Source: Callipepla californica brunnescens (Eukaryota; Chordata; Aves; Galliformes; Odontophoridae). Taken from it: 64,000 nt of DNA. Below, piece by piece: positions 34,701 through 47,175 of the stretch. The stretch is from the NCBI GenBank assembly GCA_023055505.1, contig JALIRH010000023.1, positions 6,640,423 through 6,704,422 of the forward strand, given 5' to 3'. The first letter of the stretch is position 1; the number at the start of each line of letters is the position of its first letter. The notes below the pieces were generated by a model that searched no databases, had not been told where the DNA came from, and saw only the letters and a program-made list of their open reading frames with translations. The position numbers and the translations under genes were made by a program.

Positions 34701-35787
34701 TCTACAATTTTCAATTTGTTTCAAAATTTATTTCTAGGATGTGATGGTTGTACTTAGGTACGACAGCAATAAAAGTGCATACAATACCAGAGAAATATAA
34801 CGGGAATGCAGATGAGTTATGAAACTATGGACTTCCTTTCGTCATCCATAACTGCCTGATTATGTGGCCTTACTCCAGAATACTCATGAGCTAACATATC
34901 CCTTTTTTATTCAGCTCCATTATTATTGTCAGTTTCAGTAAGATAAATATATGTATGTGGGTATTGACCTTGATGTATACATGAATCTGAAATAAAATGT
35001 ATGAAAGAAAAAATCTAAAACAATGAGAAAGAAAAAATATTCAGCATTTTTCACTTTCCATGAGATGCAAGTATAAGAACATCTAATAAAACACAAAGGA
35101 GAAGCTTAAGAACTATGTAAATAGATGGTTCTTTTTCTAACGCATAAGATCATTTTATTTATTCATTTTCCATAAAGTAGTTAGAATCAAAGAGGAGATA
35201 AATATTTATAAGGTAATTAGGATATCAAAAATTTGGTTGGGTAAGGAAGATAACAGAAATTCTGATAGAGAAGGTAAAGAAAACATCAGGTGACTGGAGA
35301 ACACTGTCATAAAAATGCACATGATGCTGTAATTTCAAAGGTTGCTCCACAAGAGCCCTGTAGTTTGCTCTGCAAAGCTGACAGCAGCAGAAACAGATCT
35401 AAACAGATCCCACATTGAGACTCCTATGGTGTTTTTTCTGTTTGTTTAGCAGATTCATCGTCATAATTAAACTACTGAATTTTAAAATGATTGGATTTGT
35501 TACAGCTGCCTACACTGCCTGCTCACAATATTGTGGTCATACTAGCAAGATGCATGTTCTCTCTACTAAAGTGTCTATTAGTTGGAGCCCCACATTATTA
35601 TTTCCCATTCTTGTGAGAAAGAAGAATTGCTTCTGATTCTGACTGACATCTTTGCTAGGTATTTAATTTATTTTTCTCGATGAAATATAGCTTTTCCATT
35701 TTGTTCATACCCAGGAGAAATAGCATATAAAGAAAGCAAAGCATGGAGCTTGAGTATTTAGTAATTCACTGAATAATCCACTGAATA

Positions 35788-35809
35788 CTTCTTTTTTTAA
35801 AAAAAGAAG
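35788..35809. repeat. 22-bp perfect palindrome
   Basis: CTTC followed by seven T, seven A and GAAG. Fully self-complementary and mostly homopolymeric, so replication slippage may have shaped it. Confidence 0.95.
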
Positions 35810-36414
35810 CCTGGCAGAGCTATACAGATCTCAACGTTTCAGAACTATATAACTGAATGTAAAGTTTGTAACTATGTAGGAACTAACTGCCTTACCTTCC
35901 CTTATCTAACATAGGTTTTCAATAGAATTTTCTTCTCTTATTCTCCCACTACCTGCTCCAAAAATGCACAAAACAGTGTAAAACTGGAACGCTATAATGG
36001 GATGGAAAGTACTGTGGTAACAGCAGGGCGGCAAAGTCTTTGAGTAGAGCAAATGAGAACAAGCCCAAATGCAGCAGCCATAAGCACAGAAACAACGGAA
36101 AGGTACTGCTTACATTTAGACGGCTGGGATCTATAGCCCCTCACCTCCCCTCCCAACTGTTAAATGAGATCTGGGAAAGGGTAAATCCTGGCTTCATGCC
36201 TTCCAGACACGCAGGTGCACTACATGCACCTGAGCTCCCCTGGGTTGGCCCTGCCTTCCCACCCGGTGCTCCATCACTGCCCTAAGCCATGACTTAGCAT
36301 TTCCACTACAAAAACCAACACAACCCTCCTGCGTTTTCAAGATGCCTGGAGTGGCAAATTAATAAATGAATTGTTATATAGTGACTCTGTAACACTTATG
36401 CGTTGATTTTTACC

Positions 36415-36495
36415 TGGTGTAGGGAACCTGCTTTGGCAGGGGGGTTGGACTCAATGATCTCTTGAGGTCCCTTCCAGCATCTGTGATTCTATGAT
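36415..36495 (+). mobile_element. CR1 3' tail, plus strand
   Basis: AACCTGCTTTGGCAGGGGGG, then TTGGACTCAATGATCTCTTG (36446-36465), AGGTCCCTTCCAGCA and a terminal TGTGATTCTATGATT give the CR1 3' UTR and terminal repeats. Only about 80 bp are present. Confidence 0.92.
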
Positions 36496-37953
36496 TTAAC
36501 TGCACGTGTATAAACATTCTGAGCCAAAATGCTGAAGATTTAAACTAATGATTTTTGTTTTGTTATATTTTATTTTTTTCCAGTGAGATGATGGAAAGCC
36601 CTGGTCTTGGTGAGCACTCCAGATAGTTGTTGCAGTGCAACCTGAATTACCAACTTCAGAATAGATATCAAGCAGCAGCTTTTGCTTTTTTTTTTTTTGT
36701 TCTATGTTATTCTGTAATCTTATACACACGTAAATTGCCAACCAAAGCAAGGCCTGTTAGTGTAACTGACTTTTGGCTGCAAAGCTATGGAGGACATGCA
36801 TCAAACTGCAGCCCAACATGTCTGTGGTGATTAAAATTCTACACAGTACAGCTAATGAACTGAGTACCCTTGTCTCAGAAACAGACCAGCTCTCTATATG
36901 CGGTTCACAGCTCTTTAAATCAAAGAGGATTCAGAATATATTCTTCTACTAATATAAAGCAGAAAGAAAATAAAACTTTTTAGTCGTTGATTTATATTAT
37001 GACAGGTAACATTACTTTTCTATCAAAATGAATATCAAAACTAAGTTTCAACATTTCATACTGTGATTTTGCTGAGCTCTTCTGCCCTCTGCTGATTAAA
37101 TAGTCATACCTGATAAAAGACAGCTATTTAGCCAAGGGAAAATGATCCAGCACAGCACATAGTACCACACAGTCAAGCTACCTGGACTAGAATATGTGTT
37201 CACCAGAGGACTGCACACATGGAGGTGGTTAGAAAATGCTCAGCTTTGTTGGTAGACTAATCTTGTCAGTTTAAATGGAGCAGCTCCTGCAGAATTCTGA
37301 AGTGAGAGATGAAATGAGAATTACTACTGAAACCCCAGAGGGCTGGAGAGGAGGTGAGCTTTATCCCGCATGACTGCACTACGGTCCCTCTCTATGGCAC
37401 GTCAGGAGAGGGCAAAGCTGGTATGGGGAAACACCAGTACACTCCTCAAAAATACCTATGTTCCTTTGCATTTTATCTCTTAAGTATAATTGATTTAGAA
37501 ACATTTTTGTTAAGATTCTGTTTTTATTTGTTTGTTTGTTTTGTTTGGTTTGCTTGTTTTCATTGTTTTACCTACTTTACTTGTAAATTAGGTTCCTAGT
37601 AACTTGCAAATGCTGGTAATTGAGAATGAAATAATATGATGGCTTTTTCTATTGTCACGAGGGCCAGAGATTCCATCTGAAGTCCCAATGAAGTAATTAA
37701 GTACAAGCAAACTTTGGTCACATGAAATTCAGCATTTAGTAGCTGCATAGTGATAGTGGAGTCTAGGAAGTTGAGTTTGACTAGGTTCACAGTATAACTA
37801 AAGCCAAACTATAGCAGACTGAAGCTGAGTTTGCAGTCCCTAAATTTCTCATCAAATAACAAAAGACTAAGAATTATTTTACATCAGAGCACTGTTCAAG
37901 ATAAAAGCAAAACTTATGCTGTGAACTTGAACAATGAGACTAGAGAGGAAAAA

Positions 37954-37969
37954 TGTGTGTGTGTGTGTA
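37954..37969 (+). repeat. (TG)n microsatellite
   Basis: Eight TG units. Confidence 0.9.
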
Positions 37970-40900
37970 TAAATACATCTAAAATACACCTATAAATGTA
38001 TTTCCAATTTTCATTTTCTAATTGGAAAGAAAAGGTGTATTGTGTGAAATTTGGGCGTTTAAGGAACATTTTCCTGCATAGCTCCATTCCTAAAGTCTAG
38101 GGAATGTACACAGGCATTTTGTGTACCCAGTATAATCCTTAATCAGATACAAAACATCCATTGCCTGATATTTGCTCTAAAATATATGGGGATGTGCATA
38201 TGATTCATTTTACTGTTTTTATTAACTGAAAACAGAAACATCAAGCAGCTGTTCTGTTCAGGTTCAGTGCTATAGGTTAGTTGCACAGATTTATCCCACA
38301 CTATAGCACAGATTTTGTAGCTTGCTTTCTCCCCTGTTACCTCTTTACACAGTTTTTAGATATCAAGTAATACCTGGTATATACTGCAGTTCTTATTGAC
38401 ATCATAATTCTCTCATCTTGCAGTGATACCTGTATCAATCTGTATCTTAACACGGATGAATTGATTTGTATTCAGTGACAGGATATGATTACCTTTATGT
38501 TACATCTCTCTTATTTGACAGGCATTGAAAATCAGTTATTACGATCTTTGGATGGTGTTGGCCTGCTCTGTACTGCATTTGTGAAAAATGGTGGTTACTG
38601 CTGTTGAATGAGAGTCCAGCATAACGTGTAGTTTATGTTCTTTCAGTAGGACTATTAGAACTATTTATGGCTGGAGTTTAGAGACCTGTTTTTGAATGAA
38701 GGCAAGATGAGGGATGGTGAACCAAAACCAAGATTTTTCCTGCCATTCTACTTCAGTAATTATTGGTTGTCTTTCCAAAGGGTTATTGATGTTTCTCTTG
38801 GATAGATGACGGTGTAACAACTCACGGAAGCTTATGAACAAGGTTTTAGAACTAATTGTCTTCCCTTCTGGTTCTTTAAAGATCTTCACTTTTGGCTACA
38901 AACACTGTCCTATTAAGACAACAGTTACAGTTACATGTTTTCATTTTCAGGACTTGCTTCCTTTTTTCTTTCATTATCAATTGTTTTACTTGACATAAAC
39001 CCTGATACAGCCCACAGACTACTGGATCTGTTCCCACAGATTGATCTGTATCTCTTCTAGGACTCAAATGAAGATTTTTCATAGGTCAGAGCTTCTAAAG
39101 GGAATCTTAACATGTTTTGCTTTGTTGTTTTTTCTTTTTAAGCATTATATAAAATATCCAGAATATTTTACAGTAATGTGATTGTGTAAAACTAGGGGGA
39201 AAAAAAAGTTTTCCTTCCAACTCCTTTTCCATTATTGCATGGTCGTAGTTAAAACTGATTGTAGTTAACACTATTCTACAGGGGTGATTTGTACAGTATA
39301 ACTACAATATGTTCACTTTAACTTGCTATTGCAACAAAGATCATCATTTTCACCCATTTCTTTTCTGTTCTCTATTATTTCCCAAGAAGTACTGACACAA
39401 TTGCAGTCTACAGGAGCCGTAAAGCACTCCTGGACAGCAGTGTCTTTCAAATCACAGGTGGATCAAGGTCACATTGATGCGCTAGCTCTCAAGGTAGAGA
39501 TGGGCTTCTGGGTGATGTCAAATAGCTGCTAAAACTGAAGAAAACATTTGTCTTAGTATAAGCAGGTAATTAGATGAGATAAAATCCTGAATGCCACATG
39601 CTTGTAGTGCACACAGACCCAGTCTTGGCTTAGTTTAGCATAGAGATGCCCAAAGTAGATCAAACAGATTAGCATATTTTCCAGCAGCCTTCCAGCTGCT
39701 CAGTGTTATCCTATCTCTAGCTTATCCCCATCTTAAATTTACTTTGCTTCTGGTACCTACGGAGTGCTTTTGAAGTCAGTTCAGATGTCCCTTGCAATTA
39801 GACAACATGCAATGTAGGCATACTCATTGAAACTACATTCAAGCGCTGCTTTTGTTCTTAAGGCTAACAGAAGCAGTATTAAATTCTCTTCCTCTTTTTC
39901 CCTTTTACCACCTTTTTTGCAGCCTTTGGAGACTCTTCTCACAGGTATTTCTACAAAACTTTTAAAGAATCAGTGGTCTTTATGCTGAAATTGGTAGCTT
40001 TTTTCCACTACCAGTAGTGCTACAGCTCCAGCTACTTCAAGTCCCATCTCCAGAGAGTGAGAAGTTCTGGAGGACAAAAATGACCTCTATTTCATAATTT
40101 GTTTAAGAAACAGATTTTGAACTGCTTACTGAGACAAAAAACGTTAGTGACAGCTACCCTTCTTTATCCTAGAAGATTGCTGCAGAAGCATTTCTTAGAG
40201 GTTTTGTAATCTCCTTTGCCTCTGCAAAGCATAAAAGAATTAATCAGTCTTTCAGACCTTAAAGGATAGCATAAAGGAATTTAAGGCATTACTTCTGGTC
40301 CAGGAATAAATCCGGCTTTGATGCTGCCAGGTGGGCATTTAAGGGTCTGACTGATATGAAAAAATGGTGATGTGTTACAATTTTTACAGTATAGAATTTG
40401 TCACTGTGTCCTGACCAAGGCAGACAGACCTGCTTGGGGAGATGGAACAGAGATGAAAGCATTCAAGAAAATAAGGCTATGTTTATGTACTTTAAATATT
40501 GAAATTCCATTTACAGGCAGTGGAATTGAAACCTGTCTGCTTTTAAACTGCTATAAAAATCCTCGTATTTTTTTTATTCTTCTATTTCTCCTGAGCCTGT
40601 GTCAGCTATGGCTTTGTCTTAATCTTCCTGTGAGTGCCTTGGAAGTTAGTGTGGGGTGGGAGGTCATTTCTAGTGGGCAGCTGTGACACACACCCTGTTA
40701 AAGAGGGTTTAGTGATGTGGACACAGGTTGATCAGGGCTAGTTGGCATCAGTGTTAAGAAATGGTCTTGTGGCCAGTTTGCTAATAAAACTATTATTTAG
40801 CATGTTCTCAAATATCTGACATCAGAGCACAGACAGGACTCTCAGTATAATTTCTCATATACTCTTGAGAGTACCACAATGCAAAATATTTTCCCTCATG

Positions 40901-41965
40901 GAGAGCTGTCTCTGGAATTACAGAAATGAAACTGCACTCTTTCTGTTAATGACTTGGACTAAACATTCAGTTATGGGAAATTGGTCTGGTGGTATGGCAT
41001 GACAGGATGCAAAACTTTGGCACAACCATAAGGAAATATTCACAGTAGAATTAGACTCAACTGTTAACATTGAAAACAGGGATGTAGACAGGGCAAAGAA
41101 TGAGACATATTTGATTTGAGTGAGCTTGAAAGTTCAAAGATGCCCTCAAAGACCCTTGAGAGGGACGAGCTCAGGGATGGAAGCTGGAAGATTCCTAAGA
41201 GTTAAAGAACTATCTCACTGACAATTTCCAGGTGGAAATTTAAGCTCAAAATTTAAATATTATAGAAGGAAACAGGCATACCTAGATTTGATAAAGATTA
41301 TCTTAGTTTGATAGTAAGAGGAAGCTACACCTGGACCATTTTAGGGATGTTGCTGTTGCTGATGGAATACCTGTAAGGAGGCTGCTGCATGCGCATCCTA
41401 GAAAAAAATAAATTTCTTGTAATCAGAAATTTTGTAATTTGATAACTGAGTTAGTTACCAGAAGGAAAGCTTATTCTCATCTGTTTATTGGAAAATCATG
41501 CTCCTTGTGCCATTTTGGTTTGAGAACCTGGCAATCTTTATAGTGAGTTTATGTTATCACGTGAGGAAACAGGATGGGTGGATCATCACAGTTCCCAGGA
41601 GCACTACAAGAGCTACAGTGAGTCCTTCAAACTGCCATTGGGTTTTGTTACTACTCTGTTACTTCAGCATCAATATCCAGTGCTCTATTTAATATTCTTG
41701 TCAGTGTACCTGACATGCTTATTTTATGCACTTTTTTTTTTTTTAGATTAGAATGTAAGTTTTATTTAGATGATTGAAGTTTGTTCAGAGGAATTGAAGA
41801 TGCATTTTTGCATATGTATTTCTCAGTATGTTTTCCAATAATGGAATGGCATTCCCTGCTGTACTGTGGAATGCAATTATTTTCTCTTGTTTTCTGATCT
41901 TAAAATTGAGTTCAGCAATGTAGAGCTATATTACTCTTTATGTGCACTAGTTAAACTGTGGTATT

Positions 41966-41987
41966 AAAAAAGAAAGAAAGAAAGAAA
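41966..41987 (+). repeat. (AAAG)n microsatellite
   Basis: About four to five AAAG units after a short A run. Confidence 0.9.
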
Positions 41988-42886
41988 TCTCTAGCTCATT
42001 TGTATGAGCTTAAGAAATACTGTATTGGCCTCAAGTTATGCACCTTCTGTTTTACAGTGTAAATTACTGGTGAAAATGCAGAGGTAATAGTGGTGTCTGT
42101 GTTGAAAACCAGCGTTTTGTAGCTGAGCTCTATCAAATAGTGTTCTTGCTCTCTGTAACTGCTGTAGGAATGAGAGACTTCTGTATTTACTAATTGATTA
42201 ATGTTCTCAAATAGAGGAGAAAGAATGAAGAATTGTTAAGTGTCTAAACACACTTTACTGGGCTAAAACAGGATATATGTATATGTATTTGTTTATTCAT
42301 TTACAAAAATCTCTTGTATAAAATGGAAAGGTGCTACTTATCACCCTAATAGAAAAAGGAAAAATAAAATTAGTCTCATCAGAGTGAAATCAGAGTTCTA
42401 TTCTATACAAATAAATATGTATCTTCACCCTCTCAGAATTTGCATTAAAATTCTGTATTCCAAATTTTATTTAAAAGTCTAACAAATTGGAAATATTTAG
42501 AAAGAGGATGTTAGCCTTGAAAACAACATGTAATTTTTCCCTAGTTTTGAAGTATTATTTAGATGTTAAAAATTGAGACTAGTCAGTGAAAAATCTGGGT
42601 TTAAAAAAATTGTCACACTATACCGCTTTGAGTGACACAGTGAGCAAGCTGCTAAATAAGATGTTCATATAGGTTGTGAAGATTTAGAGTTATATTTAAT
42701 TTAAAAGCAAACAAAAAATAAAACAAAACCAAGAAAACAGATCAGCAACAGACATCTGGCCATGGGGCCAGATGGGATCCACCCAAGGGTGCTGAGGGAG
42801 CTGGCAGAGGTGATTGCCAAGCCGCTTTCTGCCATCAGCATTCCTGGTCATCTGGAGAGGTCCCGCAAGATTGGAGGCTTGCCGAT

Positions 42887-43462
42887 GTGACTCCCATCTA
42901 CAAGAAAGGCCGTAAGGAAGATCCGGGGAACTACAGGCCTGTCAGCCTGACCTCGGTATCAGGGAAAGTTATGGAGCAATTGATCTTGAGGGAGATCACA
43001 CGGCACGTGCATGGCAATCAGGGGATCAGACCCAGCCAGCATGGGTTCACAAAGGGCAGGTCGTGCTTGTCCAACCTCATCTCCTTCTACGACTGGGTGA
43101 CCAGACTGGTAGATGAGGGAAAGGCTGTTGATGTAGTCTACCTGGACTTCAGCAAAGCCTTTGACACGGTCTCCCACATTATTCTCCTGCAGAAGCTGGC
43201 AGCCCGTGGTGTGGACAGGTTCACTCTTCTCTGGGTTGAGAATTGGCTAGAGGGCCGTGCCCAGCGGGTAGTGGTTAATGGAGTCAAGTCCAGCTGGCGT
43301 CCTGTCACAAGTGGTGTCCCCCAAGGGTCGGTATTGGGGCCCATCTTGTTTAATATCTTTATTGATGACCTGGATGAGGGGATTGAGTGTACCCTCAGTA
43401 AGTTTGCGGATGACACCAAGTTGGGAGGATGTGTCGATGTGCCTGAGGCGGGATCTGGATAG
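42887..43462 (+). pseudogene. CR1 ORF2 reverse transcriptase, fingers and palm, 3' frameshifted
   Basis: An open frame of 191 codons carries RT blocks in order: [54 protein letters not shown] (palm motif A, catalytic aspartate), [20 protein letters not shown] (motif B) and [12 protein letters not shown] (motif C, the FADD form of the YxDD box). After this, a 17-bp loss relative to the 48.7 kb copy throws the frame, and it ends in PEAGSG and a stop. The region upstream of 42887 still reads as CR1 ([18 protein letters not shown]) but has small indels. Catalytic residues are present, but the endonuclease is absent and the frame is broken. Confidence 0.92.
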
Positions 43463-44189
43463 GCTAGACAGTTGGGCTGAGGTCAATGGGATGAGGTTCA
43501 ATAAGGCCAAGTGCTGGGTCCTGCACTTTGGCCACAATAACCCCATGCAGTGCTATAGGCTTGGGGCAGAATGGCTTGAGGACTGTATAGAGGAAAAGGA
43601 CCTGGGAGTGTTGCTTGATGCTCAGCTCAACATGAGCCGGCAGTGTGCCCAGGTGGCCAAGAAGGCCAATGGCATCCTGGCCTGTATTAGGAATAGTGTG
43701 GCCAGCAGGAGCAGGGAGGTGATCATCCCCCTGTACTCAGCTCTGGTGCGGCCGCACCTCGAGTACTGTGTTCAGTTTTGGGCCCCTCACTACAAGAAAG
43801 ACATTGAGGCACTGGAGCGTGTTCAGAGAAGGGCAACAAAACTGGTGAGGGGTCTGGAGCACAGGTCTTACGAGGAGCGGCTGAGGGAGCTGGGATTGTT
43901 TAGCCTGGAGAAAAGGAGGCTCAGAGGAGACCTCATTGCACTCTACCACTTCCTGAAGGGAGGCTGTGGTGAGGACGGGTTCGGTCTCTTCTCCCAGGTA
44001 ACTAATGACAGGACAAGAGGGAATGGCCACAAGTTGCACCGGGGAAGATTTAGATTAGATTTGAGGAAAAATTTTTTCTCTGAGAGAGTGGTCAGGCACT
44101 GGAATGGCCTGCCTAGGGAGGTGGTTGAGGCACCGTCCCTAGCGCTGTTCAAGAAGCGTTTAGATGAGGTGCTGAGGGATTTGATTTAG
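43452..44189 (+). pseudogene. CR1 ORF2 C-terminal third, downstream of the frameshift
   Basis: The frame, open from before the deletion point, continues the CR1 protein from [20 protein letters not shown] to its native stop after DEVLRDLI, about 245 codons with no internal stop. It shows the [51 protein letters not shown] and [18 protein letters not shown] blocks. By eye it differs from the 48.7 kb copy at only about 11 residues. With the preceding entry it makes one broken ORF2. Confidence 0.93.
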
Positions 44190-44287
44190 TAGCTTGGTGG
44201 GTAGGGATGGTGGTGTGAGGATGGTTGGACTAGATGATCTTGTTGGTCCTTTCCAACCTAATGAATCTATGAATCTATGAATCTATA

Positions 44288-44288
44288 T

Positions 44289-44322
<34 letters not shown>

Positions 44323-44323
44323 A
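44288..44323 (+). repeat. (AC)n plus poly-A directly at the CR1 3' end
   Basis: ATATACACACACACACAC followed by 23 A. It abuts the CR1 tail repeat without spacer. Confidence 0.95.
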
Positions 44324-47170
44324 GCAATCAGAGATGCTCTTAGCTTAGGGTCATTTTTTCACTTGCTTGACAAAGTTTCTGTTATTAGGAGAACTCTGAT
44401 AACAAGATAGAAGTATGCTCACTACTAGGTAAAATCAACTAGTATTTTCAGGTGGATTAGAGAGTTCTGTATGAATAGTTTGCACTTGTCCTTTCTTTTT
44501 AGCCACCATGCAAGAAAAAGACTTCAGAGCCACACAGTAATTCTGAGGAATCTTTTGAACATCAGATATCTGCTTCTGCATCTACAGAGTGACACTGTTA
44601 CTATGAAAAGTTTAGATCCCTGAGAAACCACAGAGCATCATTATCTGACTGTTATATAAAATAGCAATTTCTGGAAAGCAAACAAACTGGGAAATGTACA
44701 CTGCTGTTTTTTGTTCTGTCTTGTTTTGTTTTTAAAGTAAAACTTATTTCTTTGATAGAAAAACCGTAAAACACACAAATGTGAAAAGATTTATTAGAAC
44801 AAAAATGACTTAAATAGGACTAAGTTGCTCTACAAATACACATCCATTTGCATAATATTGGAAGAAAGTTATCATGGAATAAATTCTTGCAAGGTGCTTT
44901 AAAAGCAGCCTGAACATATGAACAAAGGAACCAGTAATGATATACTTGGCAAAGTAATGTGATGTTTACTTTTGCATTAATTCACTGTATGTTTAAATCA
45001 CAAGATGTTTCCCGTATAAAAAAAAGAAATGAACAATTGGGTGGAATATGGTACCTGTGATTGATACAAACCAATGTAAAGTCTCTGCACCTGTGTATCT
45101 TAAATCCTCCTCTCTCTTTTTTTTTTTTTTTTTAATTAGATTAACTCTGGACCTTGGAAAATCAACTGAAAGGACATTTTCTCAGCTTTGCAAAGCTGTC
45201 ATGTTATTATCAAACTTGATAAACAAATTATTTAATACAGAACTTTAATTTCATTTGATTATTTAAAATGTGCTTTCCATCACAATTTGTGAGGTACCAT
45301 TTTAAAACCATAGATCGCTCAGTTCTGCGATTTTAATCACTTGGGTGAACAGCAGGTATGACTCTCACAAATGAGGACTGAATTCACCTTCCTACATTTG
45401 CATCTGGCACACTCTATACTTCAGAATTGCTGTTCAGATAAGTATAGAAAAGAGCCTTTCTAAGAGAACTAGGTCACGAGTTGGGTTAAAATTGTACTCA
45501 GAGTGTTTCACATAAAAGAAAACTACATCTCAGCTATAGAAAATGTCCAATCTAAGTTACAAAAGACAGTGTCAACTGCAAGAAAAGGTCTAGCTTTATA
45601 CAATAGGACTTACAGGCAAATAAAGGTATCAAAGTATAGAAGATGGTCTTAAACACAGTGATTAGCTTCTGTGGTACATTTGAGCACATCCTCCCCTGAC
45701 TTTGGTATATTCATTTCTGCATGGTGGTTAGTTTCAGCATGAGATTTTCTCAATTGGTGTAATACTAATAGAACACTGTCCAAAAAGCCAAGTGTTTGTT
45801 TTAACTCCTCAAAGGGAGAAAAGAATGCAATTCAGTTCTTGCTTTCTGGGTGAGCACTTAAAGCATGAAGCACTCTGGTAAAGCAGGCACTTTACTACCA
45901 AAACAAACTACAGTAGAGCTGTAGTTTTGAAAAATGTTGATTCTTTCTCAGTTGTTTGAAAGAAATGCTGGAGATCCTATTATATGGCTTGTGCAAACTA
46001 CTTCTGCTTAGAGGTTAAGCGGTCCTTCTGGGGTGACTAGTGCTCTATTTCTCTTTCTGAAACTGTTCTACTACAAGTAAATTCGGATTCTTTGAGCAGA
46101 AGGAAGAAACTGTGTTCAGAGAAAGCTCATTAGAATCTGCAGAATAGAGGATATCAGAGTTTCCATGAAAACATGGAAAACCCACCTAGGAATGACCAAG
46201 AGAGTAGGTGTTACTATTTATTTAATCTTGTTATTTAATGAACCTCTCTATCTTGCAATACATATACATAGCAAAAACAGATTTTTAAGGCTCTAACACA
46301 AAAGGCTTTCTAATTCTTGCTTTGTATTCTCAGAGGTTCTTTCACTTGTATCATTCTAGCTTAATTCTTGCTTATCCATTCTTTACTGAAATTAACAGAA
46401 TACTGTCAATACCTATTAGCAAGAAAATTGGCTTTCTGAAAAGCTAGGAGAACGGAATAGCTTCACTATTCTTTTTCTTAATGGCTCTGCAATGCTGTAA
46501 GCGTTTACAGTACTGTTTTGGGTCAATAGATGGGGAGCAGTGAGTTGTGCTGAACGTGAAGTTAACATTTGTTTACATAAACACTTTTCTCATAATTACA
46601 GCTTCTACAGATGCTTCTCAGAAAAGATTGAACACAAAAATAAGGATGCCAAGTGGAAAAATGATTCTGTTTCCTACAGTTAAATATCTCAGCTAGTAAA
46701 CAACCAGTTACCATAGGATGAGAATCAAAACTATTTTTCATATGTCAGAGTAAAAGTTCACATTAAAAGATGCCTTTCCATGGGTTACTAGCATAGGTTT
46801 TCCCTAAGCTAGGTAGAAAATATTAATCAAAGCAACCTTTGGTTTCTTCTCTTTTCTTTAGAAAATCGATTTATTTAATTTGAATTAAATAAATTTTACC
46901 TTTGTGAAACTGTCTCAATTTTAACCAAAAATTTCTGAAATTGAAAGATTGGAAAGTGCATAGTGTTACCTTCAGATCAAGGTTGGCTTTGGAATCTTCT
47001 GAAGTTTTGTATTAATGTGTGGATTTGGTTTTTAATTTTAATTTAAGCTATTTTGCTTTTAACATTACACTGGTCCATTAAATCACACTAAATTACTCTG
47101 TCATGACAAAGAATTCCAAAATCAATTTTCACACAGCATTTTGTTTTAAGTTTGTCAAGTTATCTTTTGT
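44324..47170. other. 2.8 kb unique AT-rich DNA
   Basis: No gene or repeat family recognised. T tract at 45117-45133. A near-perfect AT palindrome lies at 46869-46894. Confidence 0.5.
46869..46894. repeat. Inverted repeat, 12-bp arms, 2-bp spacer
   Basis: ATTTATTTAATT, then TG, then AATTAAATAAAT. Perfect arms made only of A and T. Confidence 0.92.
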
Positions 47171-47175
47171 GAGAT

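Larger units (their letters stand above)
32986..36414. other. 3.4 kb without a recognised repeat or gene
   Basis: AT-rich. Contains a 132-codon open frame (34032-34430 plus, no ATG at its start and no known motif), and two perfect palindromes at 34681-34700 and 35788-35809. Confidence 0.45.
36496..42764. other. 6.3 kb without a recognised gene or transposon
   Basis: The longest open frame is 40372-40686 (plus, 104 codons, no motif recognised). Simple repeats: (TG)n at 37954-37969, GTTT-rich tract about 37527-37560, (AAAG)n at 41966-41987. Confidence 0.45.
42765..44287 (+). mobile_element. CR1 LINE, young subfamily, longest copy in the window
   Basis: Plus-strand CR1 starting inside ORF2 just before the GPDGIHP block (42767 onward). 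It runs through the whole RT to the native stop at 44189, the 3' UTR (TGGTTGGACTAGATGATCTT, 44222-44241) and three copies of AATCTATG (about 44263-44286). Compared with the 48.7 kb copy it keeps the SVLGP...FADD region, but has lost 17 bp near 43447. Immediately after the tail come an (AC)n run and a 23-base A run, unusual for CR1, which normally lacks a poly-A tail. Confidence 0.95.

Noticed and set aside
43737..44039. 100-codon minus-strand open frame, repeated at 49161-49463 and mirrored by 12359-12652
   Set aside because: It is the antisense of the CR1 RT C-terminal coding region. It recurs in each young copy because the sense sequence is conserved, not because the antisense codes.
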